Positions 54,020 to 64,000 of a DNA stretch of 64,000 nucleotides are shown here, one piece after another. The stretch's first letter is position 1; every line of letters starts with the position of its first letter. Source of the stretch: Vicugna pacos (lineage: Eukaryota; Chordata; Mammalia; Artiodactyla; Camelidae); contig NC_133020.1 in assembly GCF_048564905.1 (NCBI RefSeq), forward strand, positions 19,315,501 to 19,379,500, in the 5' to 3' direction. The notes below the pieces were generated by a model. It was not told the origin of the DNA. It did no database searches and saw only the letters and a list, made by a program, of their open reading frames with translations. The position numbers and the translations under genes are program-made.

Positions 54020-54190
54020 GGCTTTGGCACCAGCTGGGACCCGCGTTTTAGGAGAACTGAGTTCTAGTCCTGGAGCTGTAGACACTGGCTGTGTGACCTT
54101 ACTCAGGTCACTGAACCTCTCTGATCCTTCCAGCCAACTACTGAAACTGACAAGGCAGAGGACGTCCATCTCTGAGGCTCTCCACTTCTG
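54020..54190 (+). repeat. MIR SINE
   Basis: 'aactgagttctagtcctgg', 'agacactggctgtgtgacct', 'tactcaggtcactgaacctc' and 'tctgatccttccagccaac' match sense MIR. Confidence 0.8.
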
Positions 54191-55080
54191 ACCTTGGATG
54201 GGCATCTTGTCCACTGGCGGGTATCAGCATGAATGAAGAGCTGAGAGGCGTGGATAATACGAAACAGTGGTGACCTAGCTTTAATTCTTTCTAGTTTGCT
54301 TTCTGTTTGCCTCCGGAATGTAACTGGAGTGCACATTTAGACACAGACTTCCTCTCCTTCCCTGCCCCCTCTGCTTGCTCCTCAGTTCAGCCCTCCTGGC
54401 CAGGGGTGGGGATGGGAGCCTGTGCCCCTGACTAAGGACAAGGGAGGGTTTCAGGAGAGGAAGGCTTCTGGCTGGGGGCTGGAGGTCGTGGGGGAGGAGA
54501 GCTCCAGGCACTGGAGAATTGATCAGCTATAGGATCATCCTAATCCCTTCCCGATCCAAAAAGGTAGGAGATTGTGAATAGAACATTCCTCACATGAAAT
54601 ACCGTATATACTTGCCTATGGGAAGCCCTGGGAAAAACAGTCCTGTGTGTTTAAATGGCGAGTCTCCAGGAAACTCGTCAGCGAGGTCCCGGCGCTCCCT
54701 CTGGTCAGTTACATACACCAGCCTGGCTTCCAGCCGCGGTGGGTCCCGGCACAACGGGGATTGCTCGGGGCCACGGTCACGTCCACGGGAGCGGAGCCTG
54801 GAAAGGGAGGCAGGCCCTTCATGGGAAGAGTGTGCGTCTGCTGTATTCACTCCACCGCCGCTTGGCCGATGGGACACATTCCTTCTGCAGAAGCTATGCG
54901 AGCATATACGGTAACTGAGGCATTCCAGAGGCCAGCTGCTAGCCAACCAGGAGCTGGGGCCTTTCTGCATTTTTTTCTTTAAGAAAAAGTTTTGGGTCCT
55001 CTAAGGAGCAGCAAATCAACTGCCGTCTATGGAACTGTCATCCCCTCCCCCGCTTCCACCCGGGTCATGGTGATGGGGGG

Positions 55081-55102
55081 GCGTGCGCGTGTGCGTGTGC
55101 GT
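55081..55102. repeat. Short GC/GT alternating tract
   Basis: 'gcgtgcgcgtgtgcgtgtgc'. Z-DNA-prone. Confidence 0.85.
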
Positions 55103-55318
55103 TAGGTCGACCTGGGTCCCCATCCTGGGGAGAACCCCATGGAAACACGCAGTCCCAGGTGTGGGGAACGTAGGTGCTGGGGAGAGGAGAGAGAAGCTGG
55201 CCTGGGTGGAGGTGGCTGACCCAGCTGGAGCCATTGTGGGGGTGAGGTGAGGGCAGTTGGCAGGAGAAGGAGGAGTGGGAAGAGAGAATTCTGTAGCCGT
55301 GTGCATCTATATAGATGC

Positions 55319-55338
55319 CTGTGTGTGTGTGTGTGTGT
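55319..55338. repeat. (TG)n microsatellite
   Basis: Ten TG units followed by a C-rich tract. Confidence 0.9.
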
Positions 55339-56018
55339 CTCACCCCCCCCTCCCCGGGCCTCCCTCCAGGGCTGGACAAGTGGCAGGTGGTGGGAAGTAC
55401 AAGCATGGATGCAGGAAGAGAAAGGCAGCGGCTGTCTCCCCAAGGGAAGGGGTCTAGAAGCAGCTGCAAGCTGGGGAGGGCAGGAGGACCATGGAGCTGC
55501 CCGCTGCAAGGATGCACCAGCAGAGGCAGACAGGTGCTCCAGTTGGTGGGGCTGTGACAGTCAAGTTCAGAGCTGGCCAGCTTCAGAGTTCCTTCCTGGG
55601 CTTGACATCTGGGTCCTAACCTTCCTATCTGTCTCTGCTTCTTAGGGCTGGCCCAACTCTGCGGCTGCGCCCGAGTTCTGCGGCGGTGACCTCTGCGCAA
55701 CTCCACGCTGGTTCTTTTTTCTCCCTTTGGATGTTGGGGTCTCACTGCTTCCAGTTGCCATCCTGTTTCTTCTTCGCTTCTTCACTTAGCTCTCCTTTTG
55801 TTCAAGGCTGGACAGGCCCCCAGGCAGTGAGACAGTGGACCCTCTGGGCACGTTTCTTGGCCTGAGCACCTAAGATGCTTCGCTCCCTTAAGTCTTCCTG
55901 TAACACTCCGTTTACGTGGCAGACTCTTCATGAGGACGTTTGAGATCAAGAGAGGGGAAATAAAGTAGCTCCCCACTCAGAGCTTCATCCAACATTCCCA
56001 GAGCACCTGCCTTGCACT

Positions 56019-56042
56019 GGGACCTGGGACCTGGGACCTGGG
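56019..56042. repeat. (GGGACCT)3 minisatellite-like run
   Basis: Three perfect heptamers, probably local slippage in an L2/MIR-like 'gagcacctgccttgcactg' segment just upstream. Confidence 0.85.
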
Positions 56043-56599
56043 GCCACGAAGAGAAGGATGCTCTCGTCCTCATCTGAGCTGCTGCCTGGGCTCGTGCCCT
56101 GGATACGCCCCCTGACCAGAAACGGCAGCATTACTCAGGAAGTTCTCAGCAACTCCAGGAGCAGGGCCCAGAGATCTCTGTCCTCCTCACCCCCAGCGCC
56201 GGGGAAGGGCTGCCCTGCACAGTGGTCTCACCAGATCTGCTCTGCTGGAGGGCCGGGCCCCGGCCGCATAAACACTTGAGGCCAGTGTTCCAGCTCCGAG
56301 GTTCCTCTTTCAATGACCTCACTGGGGAAGGAAGCTGAGTATTTATCCACAGCAGGCCCGGTGCTGTTCCTGTTTTCAGATGCGGTGGCCTCAGCCCTCT
56401 TGACCTTTTGAGAATGAGGATGGTCCATGGCAGCTCATTTTACCTCCTGTTCCTTCCTTTTCTTAGTAATGTTAACCTTTCCCTTTCACAGAAGTGTTTT
56501 TGTTTTTGTTTTGAAAGGGGTGGTCTTCAGGATTTCGAGTCTAGGAAGGCGTACCCCACGGAGAGGAGTCTCTCTAGGGCACAGTGACAGCAGGAGGCA
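56043..56599. other. Unassigned sequence
   Basis: Nothing recognised. Confidence 0.4.
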
Positions 56600-57280
56600 T
56601 TTATTTTATTTTTATTGCTTAGCACCTGCACAGTGAACCACACCTTTTTCAGGTGTACAGTGTGAGGAATTCTGACAGATGTGCACGCTCATGAAACCAC
56701 CACCACCATCAGGACAGCTAACGTCTCCATCACTCCCCAGGAGGTGCAGATTTCGAATTCCCGATTTGTCCCTTGCCACTGCCTTTCCCCCCTGGTGACC
56801 ATAAGTTTGTTCTCTATGTTTGTGAGTCTGTTTCTGTTTTGTAAATAAGTTCATTTGTGTCCTTTTATTTCAATTCCACATATAAGTGACATCATACGGT
56901 ATTTTTTCTTTCTCTTTCTTGCTTACTTCACTTAGAACGACAATCTCCAGGTCCATCCATGTTGCTGCAAATGGCATTATTGTATTCTTTTTATGGCTAC
57001 GTAGTATCCCATTGTATAAATATCCTACAGCTTCCTTACCCAGTCATCTGTCGATGGACACTTAGGTTGCTTCCAGCTCTTGGCTATTGTAAACTGTGCT
57101 GCTATGAACATTGTGGTGCATGTGTCTTTTCAAATTATATTTTTCTCCAGATATATGCCCGGGAGTGGGATTACTGGATCATATAGTAGGTCTGTTTTTA
57201 GTTTTTTAAGGAACCTCCATCCTGTCCTCCATAGAGGCCGTACCAGTTTGTGTCCCCACCAACAGCGTGGGAGGCAGCAG
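56600..57280 (-). mobile_element. L1 3' end, antisense, with an older 3' tail
   Basis: 56745-57280 follows the younger L1: 'gtgaccataagtttgttct', 'gttctgttttgtaaataag' like text, 'catgttgctgcaaatggcat', 'ccagtcatctgtcgatggac', 'atatatgcccgggagtggg'. 56600-56740 ('gaaaccaccaccaccatcag', 'gctaacgtctccatcactcc') instead looks like an old L1M 3' UTR, so this is a variant 3' end or two abutting pieces. No open ORF2. Confidence 0.88.
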
Positions 57281-57334
57281 GAGATACTTAGGCTGGTCAT
57301 GTCAGTGTCCTGGCAGTATCCATCTGGATTTTTT

Positions 57335-58009
57335 AATGAAACAGGACAAAAAACAGGGGAAAGAGACAAAGAACAATATGGTAAAAATAAGTCCAATTTT
57401 GTCAGTGATCACTAAAGTGGACTAAATATTCCACCAAGAGGAATGAAATAATTATTAGACTAAATTTTTCCATGCAGGGGTGAATACGGTTAGACTGGAT
57501 TTAAAAGTCTAATCTATGCTGCTCTCAGGAGACACAACTCAACCTTAAGAAGCTAAAATGGGGAAAGCAAAAGCCTGGAAAAAGATCTACTTGACAGGAA
57601 GCAATAAAAGAGGAAGCGTGTCGGGCAAAAGACTGCATACGAAAATGTGGGAAATGAGGTTTGAAAAGTGGTCAGAAAAGTTTATAAGTGATCAGAGATG
57701 GCTAGAGGAAAATACATCACTTATATGCTTATATAGTAAGAAACAAGAAGGTCTGTATTGTAGCAAGGCAAAGCTCCAAACTAAGAAAGTAGAATAAGAG
57801 AATAAGCTTTTAAGAAGTAGAAGGATGAATTAAACGAAGAGTGGAATTAACAAAACAGGAAAAAAAGAGATTAAAAAAGGGTTAACAAAGCTGAAAGATG
57901 CTGCTTTAAAAGACTGATGAACTTGAGAACTGCCAGCTAGAACGATTAAGAAATAAAGAGAAAAAGCACAAACAGCAATCTTAGGCATGAGAAAAGGGAT
58001 GGAACTACT
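57335..58009 (+). mobile_element. Old L1M LINE ORF2, left part, sense
   Basis: 'gtcagtgatcactaaagtgg', 'actggatttaaaagtctaat', 'gctgctctcaggagacaca' and 'cctggaaaaagatctactt' match the endonuclease-to-RT part of ORF2 in old L1M. It is full of stops. The short frame 57558-57797 is a remnant. It continues beyond the MLT1 insertion. Confidence 0.75.
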
Positions 58010-58425
58010 TATGGGTTGAATTGTGTCCCCCTCAAAGCTATGTTTAACCCCCAGTACCTGTTAACGTCTAGGAAGCAGGACCTTGGCAGCTGTCATCCAG
58101 ATGGGGTCATTAGAGCAGCAACAATCCGATATGACTGGTGTCTTTACAAGAAGGGGAGAGACACAGGTAGAGCATCGTAGAATGATGAAGGCAGTGACTG
58201 GAGCAATGTGTCTATAAGCCGAGGAGCCCCAAAGATTACAAACCATCATGAGAAGCAGGAGGGAGGCATGGAACAGAATCTCCGGCAGAGTCCTCAGAAG
58301 GAACTGACTCTGTGGTCCTCTTGACTTCAGATGTCTAGCCTCCAGAATTGAGACAGTAAATTTTTGTTGTGGTAAGCCACCCTGGCACTGGCACCTTGTT
58401 ACAACAGACTTTGGACACTAGAATG
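58010..58425 (+). mobile_element. MLT1-family LTR (ERVL-MaLR) fossil inserted in an L1M
   Basis: Sense MLT1: 'tatgggttgaattgtgtccc', 'acccccagtacctgttaac', 'gactggtgtctttacaaga', 'cttcagatgtctagcctcc', 'attgagacagtaaattttt' and 'taagccaccctggcactgg'. A 5-bp repeat 'ctact' (58005-58009 and 58426-58430) fits the target duplication of this group. Near full LTR length, solo, ancient. Confidence 0.9.
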
Positions 58426-58430
58426 CTACT

Positions 58431-59065
58431 GATGCAGCAGGACTGAAAGTCTGAGGGGCTATTACAAGGCATTTATTGCCCATAAATTTGAAAATTTAAA
58501 TGAAAAGGACAAATTACCAGCCAAGTACTCATTGACAAAATAGACTCAAGGGGAAATGGAGGACCCCTAAATGTGGGTCACGAGTAGTTAACAATCTCCC
58601 TGCATGGAAAACAGCAGCCCCAGATGATCTGATAAGTGAGTATGCCAAACATTAAAGACAAAGCCAGGGCCAGCATGACTCTAACTCTTCTGCAGAGTAG
58701 GAAAAACGGGGAACACTTCTTAAGACATTCTCTGAGACCAGCATAATCTTGATACCAAGATCAAACCTAGATGCCAGAGACAAAAAAAAGTCACAGAACC
58801 ATCTCACAGTGAATAAAGACTCAAAAATTCTAAACACAACACTGACATACTGACACTAGTCAAACAGAAAAAAAAAAATTATGACCAAGTTGGATTCCTT
58901 CCATGAAGGCAAAGCTGGGCCAGCATTAGAAAATGTCTAAGTGTGGGTCACTACATAGCAGTTCATTAAAAGAAGAAAAACCAGATGAGCATCTCAGCAG
59001 AGACAGAAAACATTTGACAACATTCAATATTTGCTTTCCGATAACAAGTTTGAGCCCTTGCCCAA
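58431..59065 (+). mobile_element. Old L1M LINE ORF2, right part, sense
   Basis: 'caaattaccagccaagtac', 'aaaacagcagccccagatga', 'ggggaacacttcttaagaca', 'gaccagcataatcttgatac' and 'tgaccaagttggattcctt' match the reverse-transcriptase region of ORF2 in the same order and orientation as the left part. Confidence 0.8.
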
Positions 59066-59989
59066 CTAGGAATCAAAGGTGACTTCCTTAACCAATCAGG
59101 GTTTTGTTGCACACACTTGTGGATGCGTGCGCTCACATGTGTGCACAAACACAGCTCCAGTAATCACATATTCAATAGCAACCTTGTTAAAGTTTTCCTT
59201 CTTGACATTCTGGAAAAAGCAAAACTACAGGGCTGGAAAACAGATCAGAAGTTGTCAGGACCTAGGTGGTGGGAAGAAAATTGTCCGCAGAGAGGCACAA
59301 GGAACTTTTGGGGTGACGAAAATGTTCCACATCTGGATTGCAGCGCTGGGCACACCAGCAGGTTTGTCTAAATTCCTAGAAAGCTGAACCCCAAAAGGGT
59401 AATTTTACTGCATATAAATTAGACCTCATCTATCCTGATTTTTTAGGAAGGAACAATACGTTACTTAGGGACACATCCATGAACCATAAAGCTATTTTTA
59501 AAAGTGAGTTACTTTTAAGAGTGAGAGTGTTCAATAGAAATTGAGGCGACCTTAGAGGTTTAACAGGGTTCTGTGTCTTCAGGTGGACATGGAGCAGAAC
59601 TGAATTGTTGAAACAGGATTATAGTGTTTGGGAGAAAGGGGCAAGAGGCTAGCCGTGTCCTCCTGGACTGGAGTCATCCATGCAGGCGGGAAGGGCTTGG
59701 GGGATGCAGCTGCGGCTGAAGGTGTGGAACCGCGCGTTAAAGGGGATCATTGTCCTGCAAACGCTGGTCCCCATTCCTCCTTGCTGAGCAGGCGCAGAGG
59801 CAGCAGGGCATCTCTGCCCACCTTCGTGCCTTCCCCAGTCTGCCCTTGGATGTGAAGAAGGCACCCAGCCCCAGAGGGGAGCCCATTCCGACTTCTCTCC
59901 CCAGTGTTACCCACCGAACACAGTTCCTTACTTACAGTCATGCTGGAGAGGGAAGTCCTTGAAGGCAGGGATGGCACTGTCACAGGAAA
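59066..59989. other. Unassigned sequence
   Basis: The left part (59100-59470) may be further old LINE 3' sequence. The rest shows nothing identifiable. Confidence 0.35.
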
Positions 59990-60165
59990 ACATGCACTTT
60001 GGAGTCAGAGCAGGTTTGGCGTCCAGGAGGGTGCGCTAAGTTGAGTGACCTCAGCCACTAATTTAACACTTTGGAGTCTCTATTTTCTGGTTGTAAAAGT
60101 GGACATGACACCTACCCCACTGGCAGGGCTACAGAATATTCTGATGTGTTCTGAAGTAGAGAAAT
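59990..60165 (+). repeat. MIR SINE
   Basis: 'gcactttggagtcagagca', 'gtgacctcagccactaattt', 'gtctctattttctggttgta' and 'aaagtggacatgacacctac' match sense MIR. Confidence 0.85.
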
Positions 60166-61817
60166 AAGGTAAGAAAGGCCAAGAGGAGGGGGCAGAGAAG
60201 GTGGGGGCCTTCCGGGAGGACCAGCTACCGGGGGCGGGGCGGGGGAGGGTGACATGGGTCTGTCTGTACTTGGTCTTCCATCCTGCTGCTCCTGCCCTGA
60301 ACCACCGCAGGACAGACAGCCGTCCCACCCCAGCAGAGACAGCTGTGACATCCAAATGGAGCTGCTCGGGGCGAACGTCCATCCTCTGCCTGAGGGCAAC
60401 GTGCTCGCGAAGTCAGGTCACAGTCATGCGGCTGCCCGGTGGACACAGAACGGAAGCGCAGAGGTTAGCTGTAGGATGGACACGTGTGAGGGCGTCGTGG
60501 GATGGTGACCTGATGGGTCCGTCCCCGCAGGAAGGACCCACATACCCTCCCCAAGCCAGGACGCTGGACTCCTGCTAGGACGCCGCTTTCTTCTGTGTTT
60601 CTGTGGCTGACCTGTGTCCCCCTGAGGACTGACCGTCCTTTTGTGCGGACAGTCCCCCAGACGGAGGCTGGATGCCGGAGACTTACTCTCCCCTGAAGGT
60701 ACCTGCGAGCCCTGCTCTGGGGCCCTGTGTGCTCACTCCACGGTTTTACCCTCTGAGGGCGGTTTTATTTTCCTCGTTTCCGAATTTCTGGGGGCAGAGT
60801 GGAAAAAGATGCATCTCAATGTCCAAGGTGTGCCCCTTCCACCTGTAACGTGTTCTCGATAACTCTTGTTTCCACACACGTAAGAGACTCATTCATTCCT
60901 CACATGGGCGATTTACTGAGGTTCTCTGTGTGTGTGCGTGAATGCGGGTGTGTGTCCAGCATCGCTCAGGGTTCCAAACGGTTATCAGTTTTGCTGCCCA
61001 GAAACAGTGGCACTGGGGCCCTTGGGTGCTGCAGCCACGGAGCAGCCAGTAAGCCCACCCTCCTCCCTCCGCTTCTCCAGACACGACCTCATGACACACC
61101 GTGAATCACGACGTCGCGCGGCCCGTGAGATCGAGGCTGGCCCCTCCCCAGCCACTCAGGGCCTTCTGCGTCCAGGCCCCGGCGGCCCTCTGCAGTCTTT
61201 CAGCACAGCTGTAAACCTACAACCGCAGCTTCTGCTGTAGCTGCTCCGCCTTCCTCAGTGCCTCCTGGGCTTACGGACCCTGAAGTGACACCAAACATTC
61301 GCTCCTTTTCTCTTTAGGCTCAAGGTGGTCACCAGCCATCACCCAACGACCTGCAGAGTCCCGCTGCAGCCAGACCATGCCTCCCCCGGGACCTGGTCCT
61401 TCTCCCAACAACCCCAACCCTTGGCCCTTGGCATGTATTTATTTTTCAAAGCCACAAAAAGAGCCGGGAGGCAGGAAGATGAGAACAGGCCTGAGCTAAC
61501 CAGGGGATGGCCCCTCCTCTGAGGTCTGGGGACGGTCACTCTCTGCGCTGCCTCGCCCACCAGGCTTCCTGAAGACCACATGTCTAGTGGAAGGTAGGAA
61601 CGGTGTCCTCCTCGGTGCGGAGCACAGGCAGACTCCACATAGATGCGGCGTCTCTGCTTAGAGCAGGTGTGAGTGACTGAAATGAACAAACGAAGAACTC
61701 CTGATGGACAGGGAAGAAGATGGCTGGATAACGGTTGTCACAGGATGAAGGCAGGAGGGTTTAGTGGGAGAAAAAAGAGGATTTGGGGGGTATGCCGAGG
61801 ATTGGCTTGATGTAGGT
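60166..61817. other. Unassigned stretch (about 1.65 kb)
   Basis: No gene or repeat is recognised. 'tccttttctctttag' before 61319 is a good acceptor-like site, and 'gtggaag|gtaggaac' near 61592 is a possible donor, but nothing coding is evident. Confidence 0.35.
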
Positions 61818-62028
61818 GCTGAAAACGTGAGCTTTAGAGTCTGATCAGGTTTGAATTTGAGCTCTCCCACTTCACAGCTGCGTGACCTCAGCCAAGTTAC
61901 TTAACCTCTCTGTGCTTTTCTCTGTCACCCATAAGACGGAGGTGAATACTTACCTCGCAGGGTCATGATGATGATTAAATAAAATAATTTGTGTAAGTGT
62001 CTGGCACAGAGGGAATGCTCCATAAAAG
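61818..62028 (+). repeat. MIR SINE, near full length
   Basis: 'gagctttagagtctgatcag', 'tttgaatttgagctctccca', 'gcgtgacctcagccaagtta', 'cttaacctctctgtgctttt', 'gatgattaaataaaataat' and 'agtgtctggcacagaggga' reproduce almost the whole sense MIR. Confidence 0.93.
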
Positions 62029-62141
62029 ACAGATGGAAAAGAGGGGGTTTGGAGGAAGACTACATTTAGGGAGTTTGCAAGTGTGTCGAGAGCCACTCCA
62101 CCCTGGCCCTGTGATCATCAGTATCTTTCTTGTCTTGGCAG
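62029..62141. other. Unassigned sequence
   Basis: It ends in a strong acceptor-like pyrimidine tract. Confidence 0.4.
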
Positions 62142-62274
62142 AGACGTCCCGGGGCCCCCACTTTGGCCACGGATCTCTGGTTTCTGGAAGTGGCAACAAC
62201 CGCAGCCAGCTGGGGGTGCTGGGGACGGGGGTTGGAGGTGGGGGGTTGTTGCTGGGAGGATGGACAGGATTCAG
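62142..62274 (+). other. Candidate exon, weak donor
   Basis: A good acceptor ('tatctttcttgtcttggcag') precedes 62142, and 'attcag|gtgggg' follows 62274. All three forward frames are open, which reflects the composition and gives no coding evidence. Confidence 0.2.
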
Positions 62275-62839
62275 GTGGGGGAAGAGGAAGGGACTGCGGT
62301 GGTGGAGCCCTGCAACCAAACCGTTGGTTTATTTCAAGGTTGCAAGACCTCCAACCATCTCTCCCTATGAGCCCCTGACAGGCAGGCGGAGGAGCCCAGA
62401 CCAGATGTTTCCTCTCTCTCACCGCCATCGGATAGCTTGGCAACACGGCGGGGAAGGGAGAGGGAAGGAAGCGAAGGCGGTGAGAGAGAGTCCGTCGTTG
62501 GGAACCCATCTTTCTCTACCTGGGTCTGCAGCTTGGAGCGCCTGTGCCCTGAAGTTCCAGGAACCACCGGTGAATGTTAGCTGCACGGCCAAGCCGAGGG
62601 GCAAATCAGACCCAAGGGCAGGAGATGGGATGGCCTGCCTCCCAGGGGAGCCCCTTGAGAGGGAATTCGGAGGGCGGTTAGAAGCCCTTGCCCAACTCAG
62701 CAAAGAGCACCTTGGGACAGGAGAGGCTGCGAATAGCTCTTGGGGTCATCTGTGCCGCTCAGAGAAAACCTGACATCAGGGATAGCAGCCCGGAGTTCCC
62801 AGGACCTTCCAACTTCACCAGCAGGATGCCCCTGGCATC
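62275..62839. other. Unassigned sequence
   Basis: Nothing recognised. The rest of the 258-codon frame 61997-62773 lies here, see rejected items. Confidence 0.35.
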
Positions 62840-62935
62840 CGCTTTTCCATCTGTGAAATGGGGAGAATACCAACTCCTGCCCAGATGACTTTACTCCCTC
62901 CCTGGGAGGACTTCACGAGCAAGATTCCTCACCAC
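62840..62935 (+). repeat. MIR fragment
   Basis: 'gcttttccatctgtgaaatg' and 'gggagaataccaactcctg' are close to the sense MIR core, and 'ggaggacttcacgagcaag' may correspond to its next part. Confidence 0.7.
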
Positions 62936-63288
62936 AGTGCTTCAGGAACTACCCCAGGGGCTGTCTCCGCAGGCGCAGGCAAGGAAAGTACCTCCGGGCC
63001 CTTCCACCTGCGGTGCCACCAAGGGGGCCCCCCAACGACTGCGGGGGCAGGTGCACCTCCCCCACCCCGTCACTGTGAATTCAGTGTGGTTGCAGAGACT
63101 GAGAGAAGAAACTGAAAACTGCCTCGGGCACCGGTTAATCACCGGGAGCCTTTGGTTTGATCTCCTTTCCTGAGCTACCTCTTTATTCTCACGTGAGTGG
63201 CCATGAGGCCCCTGTGAATCAGAGGGCGTGTCAAATCAAGACGGACACGCGTTTCTTCTCGGTGGTCTTCCAGTTTCTGTTTCTACAG
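62936..63288. other. Unassigned sequence
   Basis: Nothing recognised. It ends in a strong acceptor-like tract. Confidence 0.4.
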
Positions 63289-63440
63289 GCGCGAAGGAGG
63301 CGCCCTCATCCCTCCCAAGGCTGGTGGTCTTCACGGCGTTGCTGGAAACAGAGAAGACCGTCTCCAGGTGCAGTGCGTCCCCGCCCCCAAGGTGGTCAGC
63401 AACCCCAGGGCGCATTGCCCATCACTGCGGACCACGCAAA
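63289..63440 (+). other. Candidate internal exon of an unknown transcript
   Basis: A strong acceptor ('cagtttctgtttctacag') precedes 63289 and a donor ('gcaaa|gtaagc') follows 63440. 152 bp, CpG-containing, repeat-free, open in two frames. No domain is recognised. Confidence 0.28.
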
Positions 63441-63462
63441 GTAAGCCTTTCTCGTGTTTTAT

Positions 63463-63580
63463 CTTAAACATCGCAGCAGCCCTGTGAAGAGGGAACTATT
63501 ATTATCATCCCCACTTTACAGATAAGAAGACTGAGGCTCCGGGAGGGTATGTGGCCCCAGGCTCACAGCTGCACAGCAGC
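63463..63580 (-). repeat. MIR-type SINE, antisense
   Basis: 'gcagccctgtgaagaggga', 'actattattatcatcccca', 'ctttacagataagaagactg' and 'aggctccgggagggtatg' match antisense MIR closely. Confidence 0.85.
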
Positions 63581-63858
63581 TTTCTGAAAGCTCAGAAGAG
63601 GTGAGGCCCTGCAGGGGACCACACAGACCACTGAGGTGGCACCTAGCAGTGAATGTCTCCCTAGTGGGAAGGCCTTGAGTTAAACTTCAGAAAATCCCAC
63701 CTTGGGTCAGCCCTGACCGCCTGCTCCACGTACGACCTGTTGGACCCTCCACCAGGGCTCACCCTCCTCCACCTCAAGACAGAAGGACACCTGCTGGGGG
63801 CAGAGGGCAGGCTGGAAACCATGTGTTTACCCTTCCATCACCATGATGCTGAATGCCG
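63581..63858. other. Unassigned sequence
   Basis: Nothing recognised. Confidence 0.4.
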
Positions 63859-63861
63859 TGA

Positions 63862-63907
<46 letters not shown>

Positions 63908-63930
63908 AAGGGAGAGAGGAGGTTTTCAGG
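63859..63930. repeat. Compound (GT)n(GA)n microsatellite
   Basis: About twelve GT units run directly into about thirteen GA units, then degenerate GA/GGGA. Likely polymorphic. Confidence 0.95.
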
Positions 63931-63960
63931 GAGAGAGAGAGTATTGCCTTTGTATGAATC

Positions 63961-63994
63961 TCCCTTCCTTCCTTCCTTTCTTTTTTTTTTTTTT
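63961..63994. repeat. (CCTT)n and poly-T run at the window end
   Basis: CCTT units followed by about fourteen T. This could be the antisense tail of a SINE or LINE that continues past the window. Confidence 0.85.
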
Positions 63995-64000
63995 CAAACC

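Larger units (their letters stand above)
54191..56018. other. Unassigned stretch (about 1.8 kb)
   Basis: No gene or repeat is recognised except the two GT/GC tracts at 55081 and 55319. A 226-codon minus frame (55065-55745) crosses both tracts and is composition-driven. Confidence 0.35.

Noticed and set aside
61997-62773. 258-codon plus-strand open frame, the longest in the window
   Set aside because: It starts inside a MIR tail, has no domain, and a frame of this length is expected about once by chance in 64 kb of this composition. A weak exon candidate inside it is listed separately.
1-64000. CRISPR array, operon, prophage or other prokaryotic system
   Set aside because: No regularly spaced direct repeats of CRISPR type, no ribosome-binding-site-led gene rows; the repeat content is mammalian throughout.

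Overview
The window is mammalian nuclear DNA, most likely from a camelid (camel, llama or alpaca). The main evidence is five copies of a tRNA-Ala-derived SINE of the Vic-1 type, which is known from Camelidae, at about 4670, 12983, 20344, 23585 and 38052. Twelve copies of the 3' end of a cetartiodactyl-type L1 and many ancient pan-mammalian repeats (MIR, L2, L1M, MER2, MER5A, MLT1) fit this. There is no bacterial-style gene organisation. I found no protein-coding gene that I can name. The sequence looks intergenic or deeply intronic.

Layout. 1-6 kb: mostly single-copy DNA with MIR pieces, a very CpG-dense 135-bp block (2490-2625) inside AT-rich unique sequence, an ERV-type LTR (about 3540-4240), a canonical poly(A) signal (4458) and three stretches with good splice sites (607-734, 2065-2346, 5149-5222). 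These are the best hints of an unrecorded transcript on the plus strand. 6-16 kb: sparse MIR, L2 and L1 pieces and a long GT microsatellite. 16-23 kb: a dense repeat block with an old antisense L1M, L1 3' ends and an L2 split by a Vic-1 SINE. 23-31 kb: unique sequence, a MER2 element, a hAT-transposase-like fossil cut by an L1 insertion, an antisense MLT1 LTR and more L1. 30.7-31.4 kb: a CpG island, the best promoter candidate. 31.6-38.2 kb: an L1M 3' end, two sense L1 3' ends (one 1.7 kb long with part of ORF2), an L2 and an antisense L1M hit by a Vic-1 SINE. 38-56 kb: mostly GC-rich unique sequence with MIR, L2 and MER5A pieces, a 127-bp tandem duplication and simple repeats. 56-59 kb: an antisense L1, then an old sense L1M hit by an MLT1 LTR. 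59-64 kb: MIRs, two further exon-like segments and a compound microsatellite at the end.

Nested insertions give a relative history. L2, MIR and L1M are oldest, MLT1 and MER2 came next, and the cetartiodactyl-type L1 and Vic-1 copies are youngest. Four insertions have recognisable target-site duplications: 26293, 43001, 20344 and 33492 (the last is imperfect). Family names come from recalled consensus sequences, not from a database search, so boundaries are approximate to about 10-30 bp.
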